Source: JADCRZ01 sp031399065 (GTDB lineage: Bacteria > Bacteroidota > Bacteroidia > Chitinophagales > Chitinophagaceae). Taken from it: DNA of 64,000 nt. This document shows positions 43,151-53,009 of the stretch, one piece after another. The notes beneath the pieces are model-generated. The model was not told the DNA's origin. It did no database searches and saw nothing but the letters and a program-made list of their open reading frames with translations. The stretch covers positions 89,306 through 153,305 of the forward strand of contig JANNOM010000007.1 in NCBI GenBank assembly GCA_031399065.1, given 5' to 3'. Positions within the stretch are counted from its first letter, which is position 1. Each line of letters begins with the position of its first letter. The position numbers and the translations under genes are program-made.

Positions 43151-44251
43151 ATGAATTCTCCGGAGCAATATAAACCTGTTATCGGCATTTCCTGCGGGGA
43201 CCTGAATGGTATCGGTATGGAACTGATCGTAAAGACCGTGTCCGATGCAAGGCTGCTCGATCTTTGTACACCGCTTATTTTTGCTTCTACCAAAGTGATG
43301 CACTTTTTCAAAAAATCAGTGCCTGTGGAAGCTAATTTTAATTTTCAAAGTATTAAAGAACTGAACCGCATCACGCCCCGGAATATCAATGTATTCAATT
43401 GCTGGGAGGAAGAGATCGCGATCCAGCCCGGCCAGCTTACGGAAGCAGGTGGTTCGTATGCCATCAAATCGCTGACAGCCGCCGTAACCGCCCTTAAGGA
43501 ACGAAGGATTCAGGGACTGGTTACCGCACCCATTCATAAAAAAAATACACAGTCACCCGACTTCGACTTTACCGGCCATACCCCCTATCTGCAGCATGTA
43601 TTCGGGGCAAAAGATGTACTGATGCTGATGGCTGCAGACAATATGCGCGTAGGCCTGGTGACCGAACACATAACGCTTGCCGATGTGGCTAAAAGTATTT
43701 CCAAAGCTGGCATACTCTCCAAGCTGGCAATCCTGAGGGAAAGCCTGGTAAAAGACTTTGGTATCGACAAACCAAAAATAGCCGTACTCGGGCTCAACCC
43801 GCATGCCGGTGACGAAGGGCTGCTGGGCAAAGAAGAGCAGGAGATCATCAAACCCGCTATCACGGAGTTTAAGCAGAAGAATAATGTGGTGATCATGGGT
43901 CCTTACAGTGCGGATGCTTTTTTCGCACGGGGGTTGCACGAAAAGTTTGATGCCGTGCTGGCCATGTATCACGACCAGGGACTGATCCCGTTTAAGTCAC
44001 TTGCTCATGGGGAAGGGGTTAACTATACTGCCGGTTTGCCGGCGGTGAGAACCTCTCCCGACCATGGTACCGCTTTCGATATCGCCGGCAAGAATATGGC
44101 AGATCCCGGTTCTTTTATCAATGCCATTTTTCAGTGTATAGAAATCAGCCGCCAGCGTTCCTATTACGCCGAGAATAACAGCAATCCCCTTAAGAAAATG
44201 TCGTCTGCCATCCTTGCCAGGGTGGAAGATGAAAAGATCGAACTAGAATAG
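43151..44251 (+). CDS. pdxA: 4-hydroxythreonine-4-phosphate dehydrogenase
   Basis: PdxA oxidises 4-phosphohydroxythreonine in vitamin B6 synthesis. The 366-residue protein has GISCGDLNGIGMELI, metal-binding histidines in FTGHTPYLQHVFG and in AMYHDQGLIPFK, and TSPDHGTAFDIAG, all family signatures. It diverges from rsmA, a common neighbour pair. Confidence 0.95.
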   Translation: MNSPEQYKPVIGISCGDLNGIGMELIVKTVSDARLLDLCTPLIFASTKVMHFFKKSVPVEANFNFQSIKELNRITPRNINVFNCWEEEIAIQPGQLTEAGGSYAIKSLTAAVTALKERRIQGLVTAPIHKKNTQSPDFDFTGHTPYLQHVFGAKDVLMLMAADNMRVGLVTEHITLADVAKSISKAGILSKLAILRESLVKDFGIDKPKIAVLGLNPHAGDEGLLGKEEQEIIKPAITEFKQKNNVVIMGPYSADAFFARGLHEKFDAVLAMYHDQGLIPFKSLAHGEGVNYTAGLPAVRTSPDHGTAFDIAGKNMADPGSFINAIFQCIEISRQRSYYAENNSNPLKKMSSAILARVEDEKIELE

Positions 44252-44343
44252 CGGAAAGTTTATAAATCGCCTTTTTTATATTGCTGTTGAGGTTTGAATC
44301 TTAACTTATTACGAATATATTTACGGTATAAGCAAGAAATCCC

Positions 44344-44739
44344 ATGTCAGCACCCACCCTTTCTCCTTCCCCTCTTGGTAAAGTAATCGTTTGTGACGAT
44401 GACCAGGATATTTTAGATGTTATTGTACGTGTGCTGGAACTCGAAGGCTTTAGTGCCATTGCCGTTAAAAACAGTACCCAGTTATACCAGCAAATCGATG
44501 AACACCAACCCGACCTGTTGATAGTTGATCTTTGGATGCCTCAGTTTAACGGCGACGATATCATTCATCATCTGAAAAATAATCCCCTCAGGGCGCAGAT
44601 GGCTATTTTACTGCTTTCCGCCAGCGTAGTAGGCAACCGGGTTGCCGCGCACGCAGGTGCAGATGCTTTTCTTGCCAAGCCTTTTGAAATCGATCAGTTG
44701 ATAGATATCAGCAAGCGATTGGTCAACTCCGAAAATTAA
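44344..44739 (+). CDS. Stand-alone receiver-domain protein
   Basis: The 131-residue protein is a single CheY-like receiver: acidic pocket CDDDQDIL, acceptor D62 in LIVDLWMPQF, S/T in LLSASV and K in FLAKPFE. There is no output domain, so it probably works by protein contact or phosphotransfer. No kinase is adjacent. A ~13-residue Ser/Pro-rich N terminus precedes the domain. Confidence 0.9.
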   Translation: MSAPTLSPSPLGKVIVCDDDQDILDVIVRVLELEGFSAIAVKNSTQLYQQIDEHQPDLLIVDLWMPQFNGDDIIHHLKNNPLRAQMAILLLSASVVGNRVAAHAGADAFLAKPFEIDQLIDISKRLVNSEN

Positions 44740-44869
44740 GTACCCCATTATTTTCCGCATCTTCACGTTACATGATATTATTGCGCTGAGCAGGGCCTTT
44801 GTGCGTAATTCCACGGAATTATTCAGTAAGTTTGGATTGTTCTTCCAACAGTCATTAAATCTTGCCGTC

Positions 44870-47038
44870 ATGCTTCATAAATGTTTATTATACCTTGCCA
44901 TCATATTAACGGGTACAAGTTTATATGGTCAGCGGCCAGTTATTGAAGGCACTTACACCTTTGAAACTGTGGCAAAAAATAAACGCTCGCGCTACCTGGA
45001 AAAAACACTTACCTGCCGCTTCAAAAACATGGGATTAAACGATAGTGGATATACGCGCATGCAAACTACCATTATCGGATTCGGGAGCTCAGATGAGGTT
45101 AATATCACACTTGACGGTACTGATCAGTTGATAGAATTGATGCTGTTAAATCAGCCGTTCGAATTTTTATTAAATCCCGACGGCTATATTACAGATCAAA
45201 CAGGTACAGCGTCTATTCTTAACGAAAAAGTGATCAGCTGGGCATTAAAACCAGAAATAAAAACGTCCATTCTGCAATACGGTTATTACGTTATGCTGCA
45301 GACTGGACGCGAACTGTTCAACTGCCTTTCCGCTACGGTGGCCAATGGAAACAATACCTGGTGGAACCGGGATTCTTCCATTCTCTATACCGTTACAAGG
45401 GTAATGAACGATTCAACCGTTTTTACCCGGAACCGCGAATGGTGCGATGTATTAGTAAAAATGACATCCTGGAGCACGGCTTTACGTATGGGTTTGCAGT
45501 ATGATTCTGCAAAAGTGTTTACATTTTTTCAAAAGTATGATGACATATATGGTAATGACCGCAATTACCGGTTAAAGAAACTTTCCATATTGCAATCCCT
45601 GTCTACAGCCAATGGATATGAAATGTATCAGAAAGAGTTGTCCTCTATTCCCAATGCCTGGATTAAAAACGACGATTCGCATATTCTTAATAAACTAAGC
45701 AGGGAAATATCTAGAAATACCGATAGTATTTACTTGCTGTTACGCTTCCTGAGTAAAACTCCTTCATTTCACAGTTGGGTGCAGCAGGACTTTGCGCAGG
45801 TTTTTATACATACCGATACAACGGACAAAAACATAAGAAAAGAAATGCTGCGGGAAGGTTATCCGGTTGAGGACATTAATGCAGCTATTTTAGAAACGCA
45901 GCAGCGCTTCAAGAACGGCAATATCATTTTAAACAAGCTCGTAAATGAAACGGATACTGTTTTAAGAAACGCCGCCTATCCATTGTATTTATGGTCGCAG
46001 ACCCGGCAAAATATGGATGACACTTTGCTTCAGCGCAATACCGTACAAAAGCTCCGTCAGCTCAGCCCTTCGCAGGCTACTCAGGGAAATGCACACCGTT
46101 ATTCGCTTCTTATGTACAAACAGTTAAAACCACACCAGGCGGCACTGGCAAACGACCTGCTTACGTATACCATACACAACCTTGAAAAAGAAACCAATGA
46201 TACTACCGCCGCATCCCGTTACACGGCCCGTAATATGCTGGCTTATGCCTGGCAGCTTAAGTACGAGGATGCGAGGCAGCAGAATCTAAAGAATGCTTTG
46301 CAGTATTTGTCGAAGGCATCCGAATATTCTCCCAGGAGCAAAAAAGAATCTGTTCATGCAAGTTTTTATGACAGATCCTTCCTGGATTCCAAAGAAAGTT
46401 ACCGCCCCGAATTCGCCGCCGTTCTGTTAAGTGCGGGAGATCAAAAAGAGGCTATTAAAGTATTAGCGGAGCAGGTACAGGCGGACCCTTCTATGCTGAC
46501 TGATTTAAAGAAGTCTTTTGAAGCCAGCTTTCCCGAAAAGAATTTTAATATATTCATAAATGATGTAGTGATACGCTCCTGGGGTATGGCACCTGATTTT
46601 TCGCTGAAAGGCATAAATGGGGAACTATTTCAGCTATCTGACTACAAAGGTAAATGGCTATTGATAGACTTCTGGGGTACCTGGTGCGGCCCCTGCGTAG
46701 AAGAAATGCCGGAGATAAATGAATTTGTGAAACACCTTTCCGAAAAGTCAAGCCTCGCTTTTCTATCCATAGCCTGCTACGATAATCAAGAACAAGTAAA
46801 GCGATTTTTAAAAGACCAGGCATTTAATTTGCCTACAGCCATGTCGGATAATATAGTAGAAAAAAGATTCCAGGTTACGGGGTATCCGTCCAAATTTATG
46901 ATTTCCCCCGATGGCCGGATGTTACCACTACAATCTCGCTCCGATTGGAAAAAAATCATGAACCAGTTTAGTCAATTATCGCAAACTACTATCCCGCCGC
47001 CAGCCCAAAGCAAGCCAATAAATAAAGTAATGAATTAA
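44870..47038 (+). CDS. Secreted TlpA-like thioredoxin-domain protein
   Basis: A 722-residue protein with a signal peptide (MLHKCLLYLAIILTGTSLYG). Residues ~30-580 form a large helical and beta region with no recognised fold, possibly TPR-like in part (DARQQNLKNALQYLSKASEYSP). The C-terminal ~140 residues are a TlpA/ResA-type thioredoxin fold with FWGTWCGPCVEEMPEINEF. It probably acts as a periplasmic disulfide reductase tied to a large sensing or binding domain. The start at 44870 is chosen because it begins the signal peptide; longer frames add an unsupported 23 residues. Confidence 0.88.
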   Translation: MLHKCLLYLAIILTGTSLYGQRPVIEGTYTFETVAKNKRSRYLEKTLTCRFKNMGLNDSGYTRMQTTIIGFGSSDEVNITLDGTDQLIELMLLNQPFEFLLNPDGYITDQTGTASILNEKVISWALKPEIKTSILQYGYYVMLQTGRELFNCLSATVANGNNTWWNRDSSILYTVTRVMNDSTVFTRNREWCDVLVKMTSWSTALRMGLQYDSAKVFTFFQKYDDIYGNDRNYRLKKLSILQSLSTANGYEMYQKELSSIPNAWIKNDDSHILNKLSREISRNTDSIYLLLRFLSKTPSFHSWVQQDFAQVFIHTDTTDKNIRKEMLREGYPVEDINAAILETQQRFKNGNIILNKLVNETDTVLRNAAYPLYLWSQTRQNMDDTLLQRNTVQKLRQLSPSQATQGNAHRYSLLMYKQLKPHQAALANDLLTYTIHNLEKETNDTTAASRYTARNMLAYAWQLKYEDARQQNLKNALQYLSKASEYSPRSKKESVHASFYDRSFLDSKESYRPEFAAVLLSAGDQKEAIKVLAEQVQADPSMLTDLKKSFEASFPEKNFNIFINDVVIRSWGMAPDFSLKGINGELFQLSDYKGKWLLIDFWGTWCGPCVEEMPEINEFVKHLSEKSSLAFLSIACYDNQEQVKRFLKDQAFNLPTAMSDNIVEKRFQVTGYPSKFMISPDGRMLPLQSRSDWKKIMNQFSQLSQTTIPPPAQSKPINKVMN

Positions 47039-47410
47039 ATGGATAGGTCATTTACAACCGTTATTTGAATTGTTATTAGCGGAAGCGATAAGAGCCTCTT
47101 TTCTTACTTGTTTTAAAATAAATCTCCATTTGCTTTGATAAGCCAGATTAATTTATAATTTTGTGTTATCAATCCTCCGAAACACCGTACCGCAGGGTCA
47201 TTCTATTGGTTCTGTAAGCCAATTATCCTGAAAAATCCACTTATTTAAAGCTATTTACGCAGTAACAACTGCTCGTTCCAATCTACTATGATCTGTCACA
47301 CACAAGGCAATCTTTTTTATTTCGATATAATGTTCCATCCTTAGAATTACCGCGACCGAATATAAAGGTCAGTGCTTAAACAGTATTATTAATTTCTGAA
47401 ACGTATCTCA
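47039..47410. promoter_or_regulatory. Intergenic region before the T9SS cargo gene
   Basis: This 372-bp AT-rich spacer holds one exact promoter match (TTTG at 47134-47137, 18 bases, TAATTTTG at 47156-47163), about 250 bases before the next start codon. No small gene, structured RNA or terminator was recognised. Confidence 0.5.
47134..47163 (+). promoter_or_regulatory. Promoter (-33/-7) for the T9SS cargo gene
   Basis: TTTG (47134-47137) and TAATTTTG (47156-47163) with an 18-base spacer form the best two-box Bacteroidota promoter in the window. The transcript would have a leader of about 240 bases before the ATG at 47411. Confidence 0.6.
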
Positions 47411-48388
47411 ATGAAACAGTTTTACACTTTACGTGCAGCGGTGATCGTCTTATTATCTATTCCTGCATCTTTATTTGCCCAGCACGACCTGAGCAACAGT
47501 TATAAAAATTACTCGAATGTTTACGAATTACCCCCGGTGGCATCAAATGACTATATAAGCGGCACCGGTGCCCGCTCGGTGGCTGGCAATGTAGTTACGA
47601 ATGACCACGACCCCAAAGGAAAAACACTGACCGCTTACCTGGTAGCAGGTTCCCCCGATGGTGTTGTATCACTTACCGAAGCGGGTGTTTTCAGTTTTGT
47701 TCCCAACGAAACCTTCAGCGGAACAAAAACCTCGTTCAGCTATAAGGTATGTAATGGTATCCTGTGTTCCGAAACAGCGGTAGTGACCATTACTTACCCG
47801 GCCGAACTGATGATACCTGCCATGCTGGTAGATTTCGCTGCTAATTACAATGATGGAAATGATGTGGTGCTTAACTGGACCACCAGTTTCGAAAACAACA
47901 ACGACCGCTTCGATATCGAACGCAGTACGGACGGCACCACGTTTACCAAGATAGGAAGCGTAAAAGGAAACGGTACTACCAATGTAACGCACAGGTATAG
48001 TTTCAACAATAACGTGAGCAGACAAACTTCCGCCAAGAACGATCTTTATTACCGGTTAAGGCAGGTAACGACCGATAACAGGTCGGTTACTTCCAAAGCG
48101 CTGGTAGTAAGGGTTTACAAAACAAGATCTTTACAGATGGTAAGCGTAACGCCTAACCCTGCTATCAACGATATTAAAGTAAATGTTCAACTGAATGAGA
48201 AGGGTTATGTAGTAGTAAAACTAATGAATAGCATGGGCGCAGAGATAATGAGGAAATCGATTAAAAGCAATGAAGGACTAAACAGTTATACACTTGATGG
48301 CACCAGCGGATTAGAGAAAGGCGTTTACATCCTCGAAATGATTGTAAATAGTAATGAGCGCATGCTGGTGAAATTAATGAAAGATTAA
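47411..48388 (+). CDS. Secreted protein with T9SS type A sorting domain
   Basis: The 325-residue protein has a Sec signal peptide (MKQFYTLRAAVIVLLSIPAS), a cadherin-like/Ig-like domain at ~40-130 (PPVASNDYISGTGARSVAG), a second beta domain at ~140-235 (FAANYNDGNDVVLNWTTSFE), and a C-terminal type A sorting domain (SVTPNPAINDIKVNV ... LEKGVYILEM ... LVKLMKD). The sorting domain directs export through the type IX system to the cell surface, where it is removed. Binding target is unknown. porX is in the same window. Confidence 0.93.
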   Translation: MKQFYTLRAAVIVLLSIPASLFAQHDLSNSYKNYSNVYELPPVASNDYISGTGARSVAGNVVTNDHDPKGKTLTAYLVAGSPDGVVSLTEAGVFSFVPNETFSGTKTSFSYKVCNGILCSETAVVTITYPAELMIPAMLVDFAANYNDGNDVVLNWTTSFENNNDRFDIERSTDGTTFTKIGSVKGNGTTNVTHRYSFNNNVSRQTSAKNDLYYRLRQVTTDNRSVTSKALVVRVYKTRSLQMVSVTPNPAINDIKVNVQLNEKGYVVVKLMNSMGAEIMRKSIKSNEGLNSYTLDGTSGLEKGVYILEMIVNSNERMLVKLMKD

Positions 48389-48420
48389 AAGATAGTACAG
48401 GGTTTCACGAGGTTAGTACA

Positions 48421-48446
48421 GCTCTTCCTGCGGGAAGGGCTTTTTT
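48421..48446 (+). terminator. Intrinsic terminator after the T9SS cargo gene
   Basis: Stem gctcttcc/ggaagggc (one G-U) with tgcg loop, followed by six T, 32 bp after the stop codon. Confidence 0.8.
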
Positions 48447-48518
48447 ATTGGTATAAATAGAGAGTGACTATAGAAGTTGGGCGATATGGCAGGATTTTGA
48501 GCCTTCCCGGAAACGCAT

Positions 48519-48547
48519 AAAAAAAGCCAGACTTTGAAAAGCCCGGC
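48519..48547 (-). terminator. Minus-strand terminator-like hairpin
   Basis: On the minus strand gccgggctt pairs with agtctggc (two G-U pairs) and is followed by seven T. It is a second stop signal downstream of the ATP synthase operon. Confidence 0.55.
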
Positions 48548-48674
48548 ACTTGTTGATCGTACCCTAAAATCGTATATAATAACTTGTATACCTAAATAGA
48601 TAATTAATATTAAAACGCAAATATGGTGGCTATGATTGAATATTGCAAGCCTTTTGTCAGATACTTATTCACAT

Positions 48675-48706
48675 AAAAAAGACGGCCTGTTAATAAGGCC
48701 GTCTTT
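48675..48706. terminator. Terminator of the ATP synthase operon
   Basis: Perfect stem gacggcct/aggccgtc (48681-48688 and 48696-48703), extended by A-T pairs, with A/T-runs on both sides. It lies 30 bp after the atpA stop codon. Confidence 0.85.
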
Positions 48707-48735
48707 GCAGGGTGGGCGTGCTTTACGCCTATATA

Positions 48736-50313
48736 TTATTTATACTGTGGTGTTATTTCTTTGGCGAGTGCCACCATCTTATTGATGCCTTCTTCGGGAA
48801 GGTTACCCTTTTTAAACTCGTTCAGCAGTTCCGGGTATTTATTTTCCAGTTCCACCAGGAAGTAGGCTTCAAATTCCTTTACCCTTTTAACCGCTACTTC
48901 TTTCAATAAGCCCTGGGTACCCAGGTAAATGATGGCCACCTGCTTTTCTACGGACATGGGTGAGTACTGCAATTGCTTCAGCACTTCCACGTTGCGGGCT
49001 CCTTTGTCTATCACGTTCTTGGTAGCTGCATCCAGGTCGCCCCCGAATTTAGAGAAGGCTTCCAGCTCGCGGTACAGGGCCTGATCGAGCTTTAAAGTAC
49101 CGGATACTTTTTTCATGGACTTGATCTGCGCATTACCACCCACACGGCTTACGGAAATACCTACGTTGATGGCCGGACGAATACCTGCGTTGAACAGGTT
49201 TCCTTCCAGAAATATCTGTCCGTCCGTAATAGAAATAACGTTGGTAGGGATATAGGCAGATACGTCGCCCGCCTGTGTTTCGATGATAGGCAGGGCCGTT
49301 AACGATCCGCCTCCTTTTACCAGGTGTTTGATGGATTCAGGCAGGTCGTTCATGTTCTTCGCGATCGCATCGTTGGCGATTACTTTGGCCGCTCTTTCCA
49401 GCAGGCGGCTGTGAAGGTAGAATACATCACCCGGGTAAGCTTCCCGTCCCGGTGGTCTTCTTAACAACAGCGATACCTCGCGGTAAGCCACTGCCTGTTT
49501 GGACAGGTCATCGAAGATGATCAGTGCCGGGCGACCGGTATCGCGGAAAAACTCCCCGATGGCCGCACCGGAAAACGGGGCATAGAACTGCTGCGGAGCG
49601 GGGTCGCTGGCAGAAGCGGCCACTATGGTAGTATAAGCCATCGCACCATTTTCTTCCAGTGTTTTCATTACCCCGGCGATAGTGGACGCTTTTTGACCAA
49701 TGGCCACATATATACAATAAACGGGTTTACCCTGTTTGTAAAATTCTTTCTGATTAATGATCGTGTCGATACAGATGGCGGATTTACCCGTACCACGGTC
49801 GCCGATTACCAGTTCCCGTTGCCCGCGCCCGATAGGGATCATCGCGTCGATCGCCTTAATGCCGGTTTGTAATGGTTCTTTTACCGGTTCGCGGTAAATA
49901 ACGCCGGGGGCTTTACGCTCGAGGGGCATTTCGTACAGTTCGCCGGCTATAGGGCCCTTTCCGTCGATCGGTTCTCCCAGCATATTGATCACGCGGCCTA
50001 CCAGTCCTTCGCCCACTTTAATAGAAGCGATCTTACCAGTTCTTTTTACTTTAGCGCCTTCTTTTACATGACCCTGGTCGCCTATCAGTACCACTCCCAC
50101 ATTATCTTCTTCCAGGTTCAGGGCAATTGCTTTTACGCCACTTTCAAACTCCACCAGCTCTCCGGAACTTACATTATTGAGTCCATATATCCGGGCAATA
50201 CCATCACCTACCTGTAATACGGTTCCTACTTCTTCCAAATCAGCTCCCACATTAAAGTTGCTTAGCTGCTGGCGCAGTATCGCTGATATTTCATCTGGTT
50301 TTACTTCAGCCAT
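48736..50313 (-). CDS. atpA: ATP synthase F1 subunit alpha
   Basis: The 525-residue subunit forms part of the alpha3beta3 head. It has Walker A GDRGTGKSAICID near residue 170, the family stretch YREVSLLLRRPPGREAYPGDVF and the C-terminal helical domain. It is last in the order atpB-E-F-H-A; the gamma subunit gene that usually follows is missing, and a terminator closes the operon instead. Confidence 0.98.
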   Translation of the reverse strand: MAEVKPDEISAILRQQLSNFNVGADLEEVGTVLQVGDGIARIYGLNNVSSGELVEFESGVKAIALNLEEDNVGVVLIGDQGHVKEGAKVKRTGKIASIKVGEGLVGRVINMLGEPIDGKGPIAGELYEMPLERKAPGVIYREPVKEPLQTGIKAIDAMIPIGRGQRELVIGDRGTGKSAICIDTIINQKEFYKQGKPVYCIYVAIGQKASTIAGVMKTLEENGAMAYTTIVAASASDPAPQQFYAPFSGAAIGEFFRDTGRPALIIFDDLSKQAVAYREVSLLLRRPPGREAYPGDVFYLHSRLLERAAKVIANDAIAKNMNDLPESIKHLVKGGGSLTALPIIETQAGDVSAYIPTNVISITDGQIFLEGNLFNAGIRPAINVGISVSRVGGNAQIKSMKKVSGTLKLDQALYRELEAFSKFGGDLDAATKNVIDKGARNVEVLKQLQYSPMSVEKQVAIIYLGTQGLLKEVAVKRVKEFEAYFLVELENKYPELLNEFKKGNLPEEGINKMVALAKEITPQYK

Positions 50314-50371
50314 GTTTTATTTGTTTTATTGTACTTTGAGTAATGGAGTGCGCCGGTCCTGCAAATATACC

Positions 50372-50935
50372 TTACCGGATCTGCGACACATATATATTCT
50401 GTTCAAACTGTTTCCTGATGTCTTTCAGATCGCGCAGGATGCTGGCATCTACCAGGTTATTATTAAACTCCAGCACAAATCCTCCGATCAGTTCATCGTT
50501 CACTACGGTTTCCAGCTCTATATTTTGCATAGGTGTGGTAGTACGCAACTTACTAATGATGCTTTGTTTCAGTTCTTCGCTTACCGGCTGTGCGGTGGAT
50601 AGTTTAATTCGGTGAATATCTTTAATCCTGTTGTAATCATCTATAAATGCGTCGATCACTTCCGGCAAAAAGGCTTCGCGGCCTTTCCTTACCATCAGGG
50701 CGTTGAAGGAGCGGGTGAGCTCATTGATTTTACCGTTGGTAACCGCTTCGAGTATCTGACTTTTTTTACCGGCTTTTATGATGGGGCTTTTCAGCAGGCT
50801 TACAAAATCCTTATTGCTTTTACAAACAGCCTGCAGGTATTGCATATCCTTATATACCACTTCCAGCAGGTTCTGTTCCGTAGAAATGTCTATCAGTGAT
50901 TTTGCGTACCGCCCTGCCAAACGTGGATTGTGCAT
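50372..50935 (-). CDS. atpH: ATP synthase F1 subunit delta
   Basis: The 187-residue OSCP/delta subunit joins the F1 head to the peripheral stalk. It starts NPRLAGRYAKSLIDIS, with the conserved helical N domain and the C-terminal IGGFVLEFNNNLVDASILRDL segment typical of the family. It lies 3 bp from atpF and 58 bp from atpA. Confidence 0.95.
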   Translation of the reverse strand: MHNPRLAGRYAKSLIDISTEQNLLEVVYKDMQYLQAVCKSNKDFVSLLKSPIIKAGKKSQILEAVTNGKINELTRSFNALMVRKGREAFLPEVIDAFIDDYNRIKDIHRIKLSTAQPVSEELKQSIISKLRTTTPMQNIELETVVNDELIGGFVLEFNNNLVDASILRDLKDIRKQFEQNIYVSQIR

Positions 50936-50938
50936 AAA

Positions 50939-51433
50939 TTAATTCAGTTTTACGTCCCCTGCCAGTTGATTAATATAATTTTCCTGGTCGGCCTTATTAC
51001 TCAACTCGCGGCGCAACACTTTTTCAGCCACTTCTATCACCAGGTTACCTACCTGGTTTTTCACATCGGTAATGGCGGCCATTTTTTGCTGTTGTATGGA
51101 AGATTGCGCGTCGGACAGAATACGGTCGAATTCGTGCTTCGCTTTTTCCTTCGCATCGGCGATCATTTTATCGCCCGTCTCTTTGGCTTCCTTTATCATT
51201 ACCGCTCTTTCTTCCCGTGCTTTCGCCATCAGGGCTTCGTTCTCGTTTTTCAGGTGCGCCATTTCGGCCCTTACCTTATCGGCCGTTGCCAGCGCGTCTG
51301 CAATACCGGTCTCCCTTTCTTTCAGGGAAGCCAGGATGGGTTGCCAGGCAAATTTCTTCAATATCAGGAACACGATGATAAAAGCTACCAGTGTCCAGAA
51401 CAAGAGGCCCAGGGAAGGCTGTAACAATTCCAT
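50939..51433 (-). CDS. atpF: ATP synthase F0 subunit b
   Basis: The 164-residue b subunit has one N-terminal membrane helix (LGLLFWTLVAFIIVFLILKKF) followed by a long charged coiled coil that forms the peripheral stalk. The length is normal. It lies between atpE and atpH. Confidence 0.95.
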   Translation of the reverse strand: MELLQPSLGLLFWTLVAFIIVFLILKKFAWQPILASLKERETGIADALATADKVRAEMAHLKNENEALMAKAREERAVMIKEAKETGDKMIADAKEKAKHEFDRILSDAQSSIQQQKMAAITDVKNQVGNLVIEVAEKVLRRELSNKADQENYINQLAGDVKLN

Positions 51434-51519
51434 ATATCGTATTATTTAAAGCTGTTAAATACTGCATCCTCCGCCCTGTGCTTTGGATGCAGTAAGATTT
51501 TTACGTGCTTACCGGCTGA

Positions 51520-51786
51520 TTATTTCAGCACGGCCAGGATGCCTGCGATAACGGCGAAAAGGGCAACCCCCTCCACGAACGCAGCGGTCAGGATCATGTT
51601 GGCACGAATGTCGTTAGAGGCTTCCGGCTGGCGGGCAATAGATTCTACCGCACCTTTACCGATCTGCCCGATACCTATCCCGGCACCGATAGCTGCTAAA
51701 CCAGCACCAATGGCTCCACCGAGGTGAGACATGGAAAAGTTCGTGGCTTCCGTACCTGCTTGCAACAAAACAGTCATTAATGACAT
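51520..51786 (-). CDS. atpE: ATP synthase F0 subunit c
   Basis: The 88-residue c subunit has two membrane helices joined by the polar loop ARQPEASNDIR. The ion-carrying Glu is in helix 2 (AAFVEGVALFA). Next to it are Gly and Val where Na+-type rings have Ser and Thr, so it is most likely a proton-coupled ring. About 15 extra residues precede helix 1. Confidence 0.96.
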   Translation of the reverse strand: MSLMTVLLQAGTEATNFSMSHLGGAIGAGLAAIGAGIGIGQIGKGAVESIARQPEASNDIRANMILTAAFVEGVALFAVIAGILAVLK

Positions 51787-51843
51787 ACTACTTGATTTTT
51801 ATGATGAAAAAACATTGATTTCAGCAATCGACTTTATTTCCTA

Positions 51844-52989
51844 CTATACAACTCCATCACTATGACCGTCCACATCATCATGCCCGCCTTCAAACGACTG
51901 GCCGATGAATACCGCTGTAAGGTTGGTAAATATAAACGCCTGGATAAATGCCACCAGGATTTCAATTAAATAGATAAATACTGTAAACAAAACCGATACG
52001 GGTGAAAATCCCCAACCTGCCACTTTGGTCATCCCGCCAAAAATAAAGATTAGCATAACGAAACAGGTGATCACGATATGCCCTGCCACCATATTGGCAA
52101 ACAGACGCACGATCAAAGCAAAGGGTTTAGTGAAAATACCCAACAGCTCCACCGGTATCAATATGGGTTTAACAAAGCCCGGCACCTGGGGATTAAGCAT
52201 ATGCCCCCAGTAATGTTTATTGGTGCTCAATAATATCACCACGAACGATATAACTCCCAGAACGGCTGTAAAAGCTATATTACCTGTTACGTTGGCCGAG
52301 CCGGGCAGCAACCCGAAAAGGTTGTTGATCAGTATGAAGAAGAATACGGTAAGCAGGAAAGGCATATACGCCTCATACTTTTTACCCAGGTTTACCTTAC
52401 CCACTTCATCTCTTATGAAGGCAACCACTGGCTCCACGGCATTCTGAAAACCGGAAGGCGCTTTGTTACTACCGTTTCTTTTATATTTAGCCGCCACTCC
52501 TGTCATTAACCATACCAGCAAAATAAGGGCGATCATCATCTGAACCACGTTCTTGGTAAGGGAAAAATCGTAGACTTTTACCGACGCGTCGGGGTTCCCG
52601 TCGGCATCAACTGCGGAAATATGATTTTTCTCTATTTTATATCCATCATAAGCCGCATGTCCGTGCTCGAAACGGGCAGAAGAAAAAGCCGACAATCCGC
52701 GCTGCGGGGAGTAAAGTATAACAGGCAACGGAATGGACACCGGGCGGCTGTTCCAGTCGAAGAAATGGAAATCATGACTGTCGCCGATATGATCCATGAT
52801 CAGCTCTCCGGGGTTGAACTTGCCCGGCTCTTCCGTTTCGCCATGCGCGGCATGTGTGCCTTCCATTTTACCGTGCTCATTTTCGTGCGGGGTTTCCTGC
52901 ATTTCCCGGGCCGATGCGCCTGCGGAAAATGAAAGTAAAATTGCGCTGAAAACCGCCACCAGCAAAGATTTGACACTGAAAGAGTTCAT
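51844..52989 (-). CDS. atpB: ATP synthase F0 subunit a
   Basis: The 381-residue subunit forms the proton half-channels; the essential Arg is in LIVRLFANMVAGH. As in other Bacteroidota it has a signal peptide (MNSFSVKSLLVAVFSAILLS) and a ~120-residue polar, His- and Glu-rich periplasmic region (HENEHGKMEGTHAAHGE) before the membrane domain. The ATG at 52989 is supported by the -7 box 20 bp upstream. First gene of the operon. Confidence 0.95.
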   Translation of the reverse strand: MNSFSVKSLLVAVFSAILLSFSAGASAREMQETPHENEHGKMEGTHAAHGETEEPGKFNPGELIMDHIGDSHDFHFFDWNSRPVSIPLPVILYSPQRGLSAFSSARFEHGHAAYDGYKIEKNHISAVDADGNPDASVKVYDFSLTKNVVQMMIALILLVWLMTGVAAKYKRNGSNKAPSGFQNAVEPVVAFIRDEVGKVNLGKKYEAYMPFLLTVFFFILINNLFGLLPGSANVTGNIAFTAVLGVISFVVILLSTNKHYWGHMLNPQVPGFVKPILIPVELLGIFTKPFALIVRLFANMVAGHIVITCFVMLIFIFGGMTKVAGWGFSPVSVLFTVFIYLIEILVAFIQAFIFTNLTAVFIGQSFEGGHDDVDGHSDGVV

Positions 52990-53009
52990 ACCTGTTCTCA
53001 AATTTGCGG

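Larger units (their letters stand above)
48389..48735. other. Convergent intergenic region with three terminators
   Basis: This 347-bp spacer contains a plus-strand terminator (48421-48446), a minus-strand hairpin with T-run (48519-48547) and the bidirectional ATP synthase terminator (48675-48706). No gene was seen; the expected atpG is absent. Confidence 0.6.
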
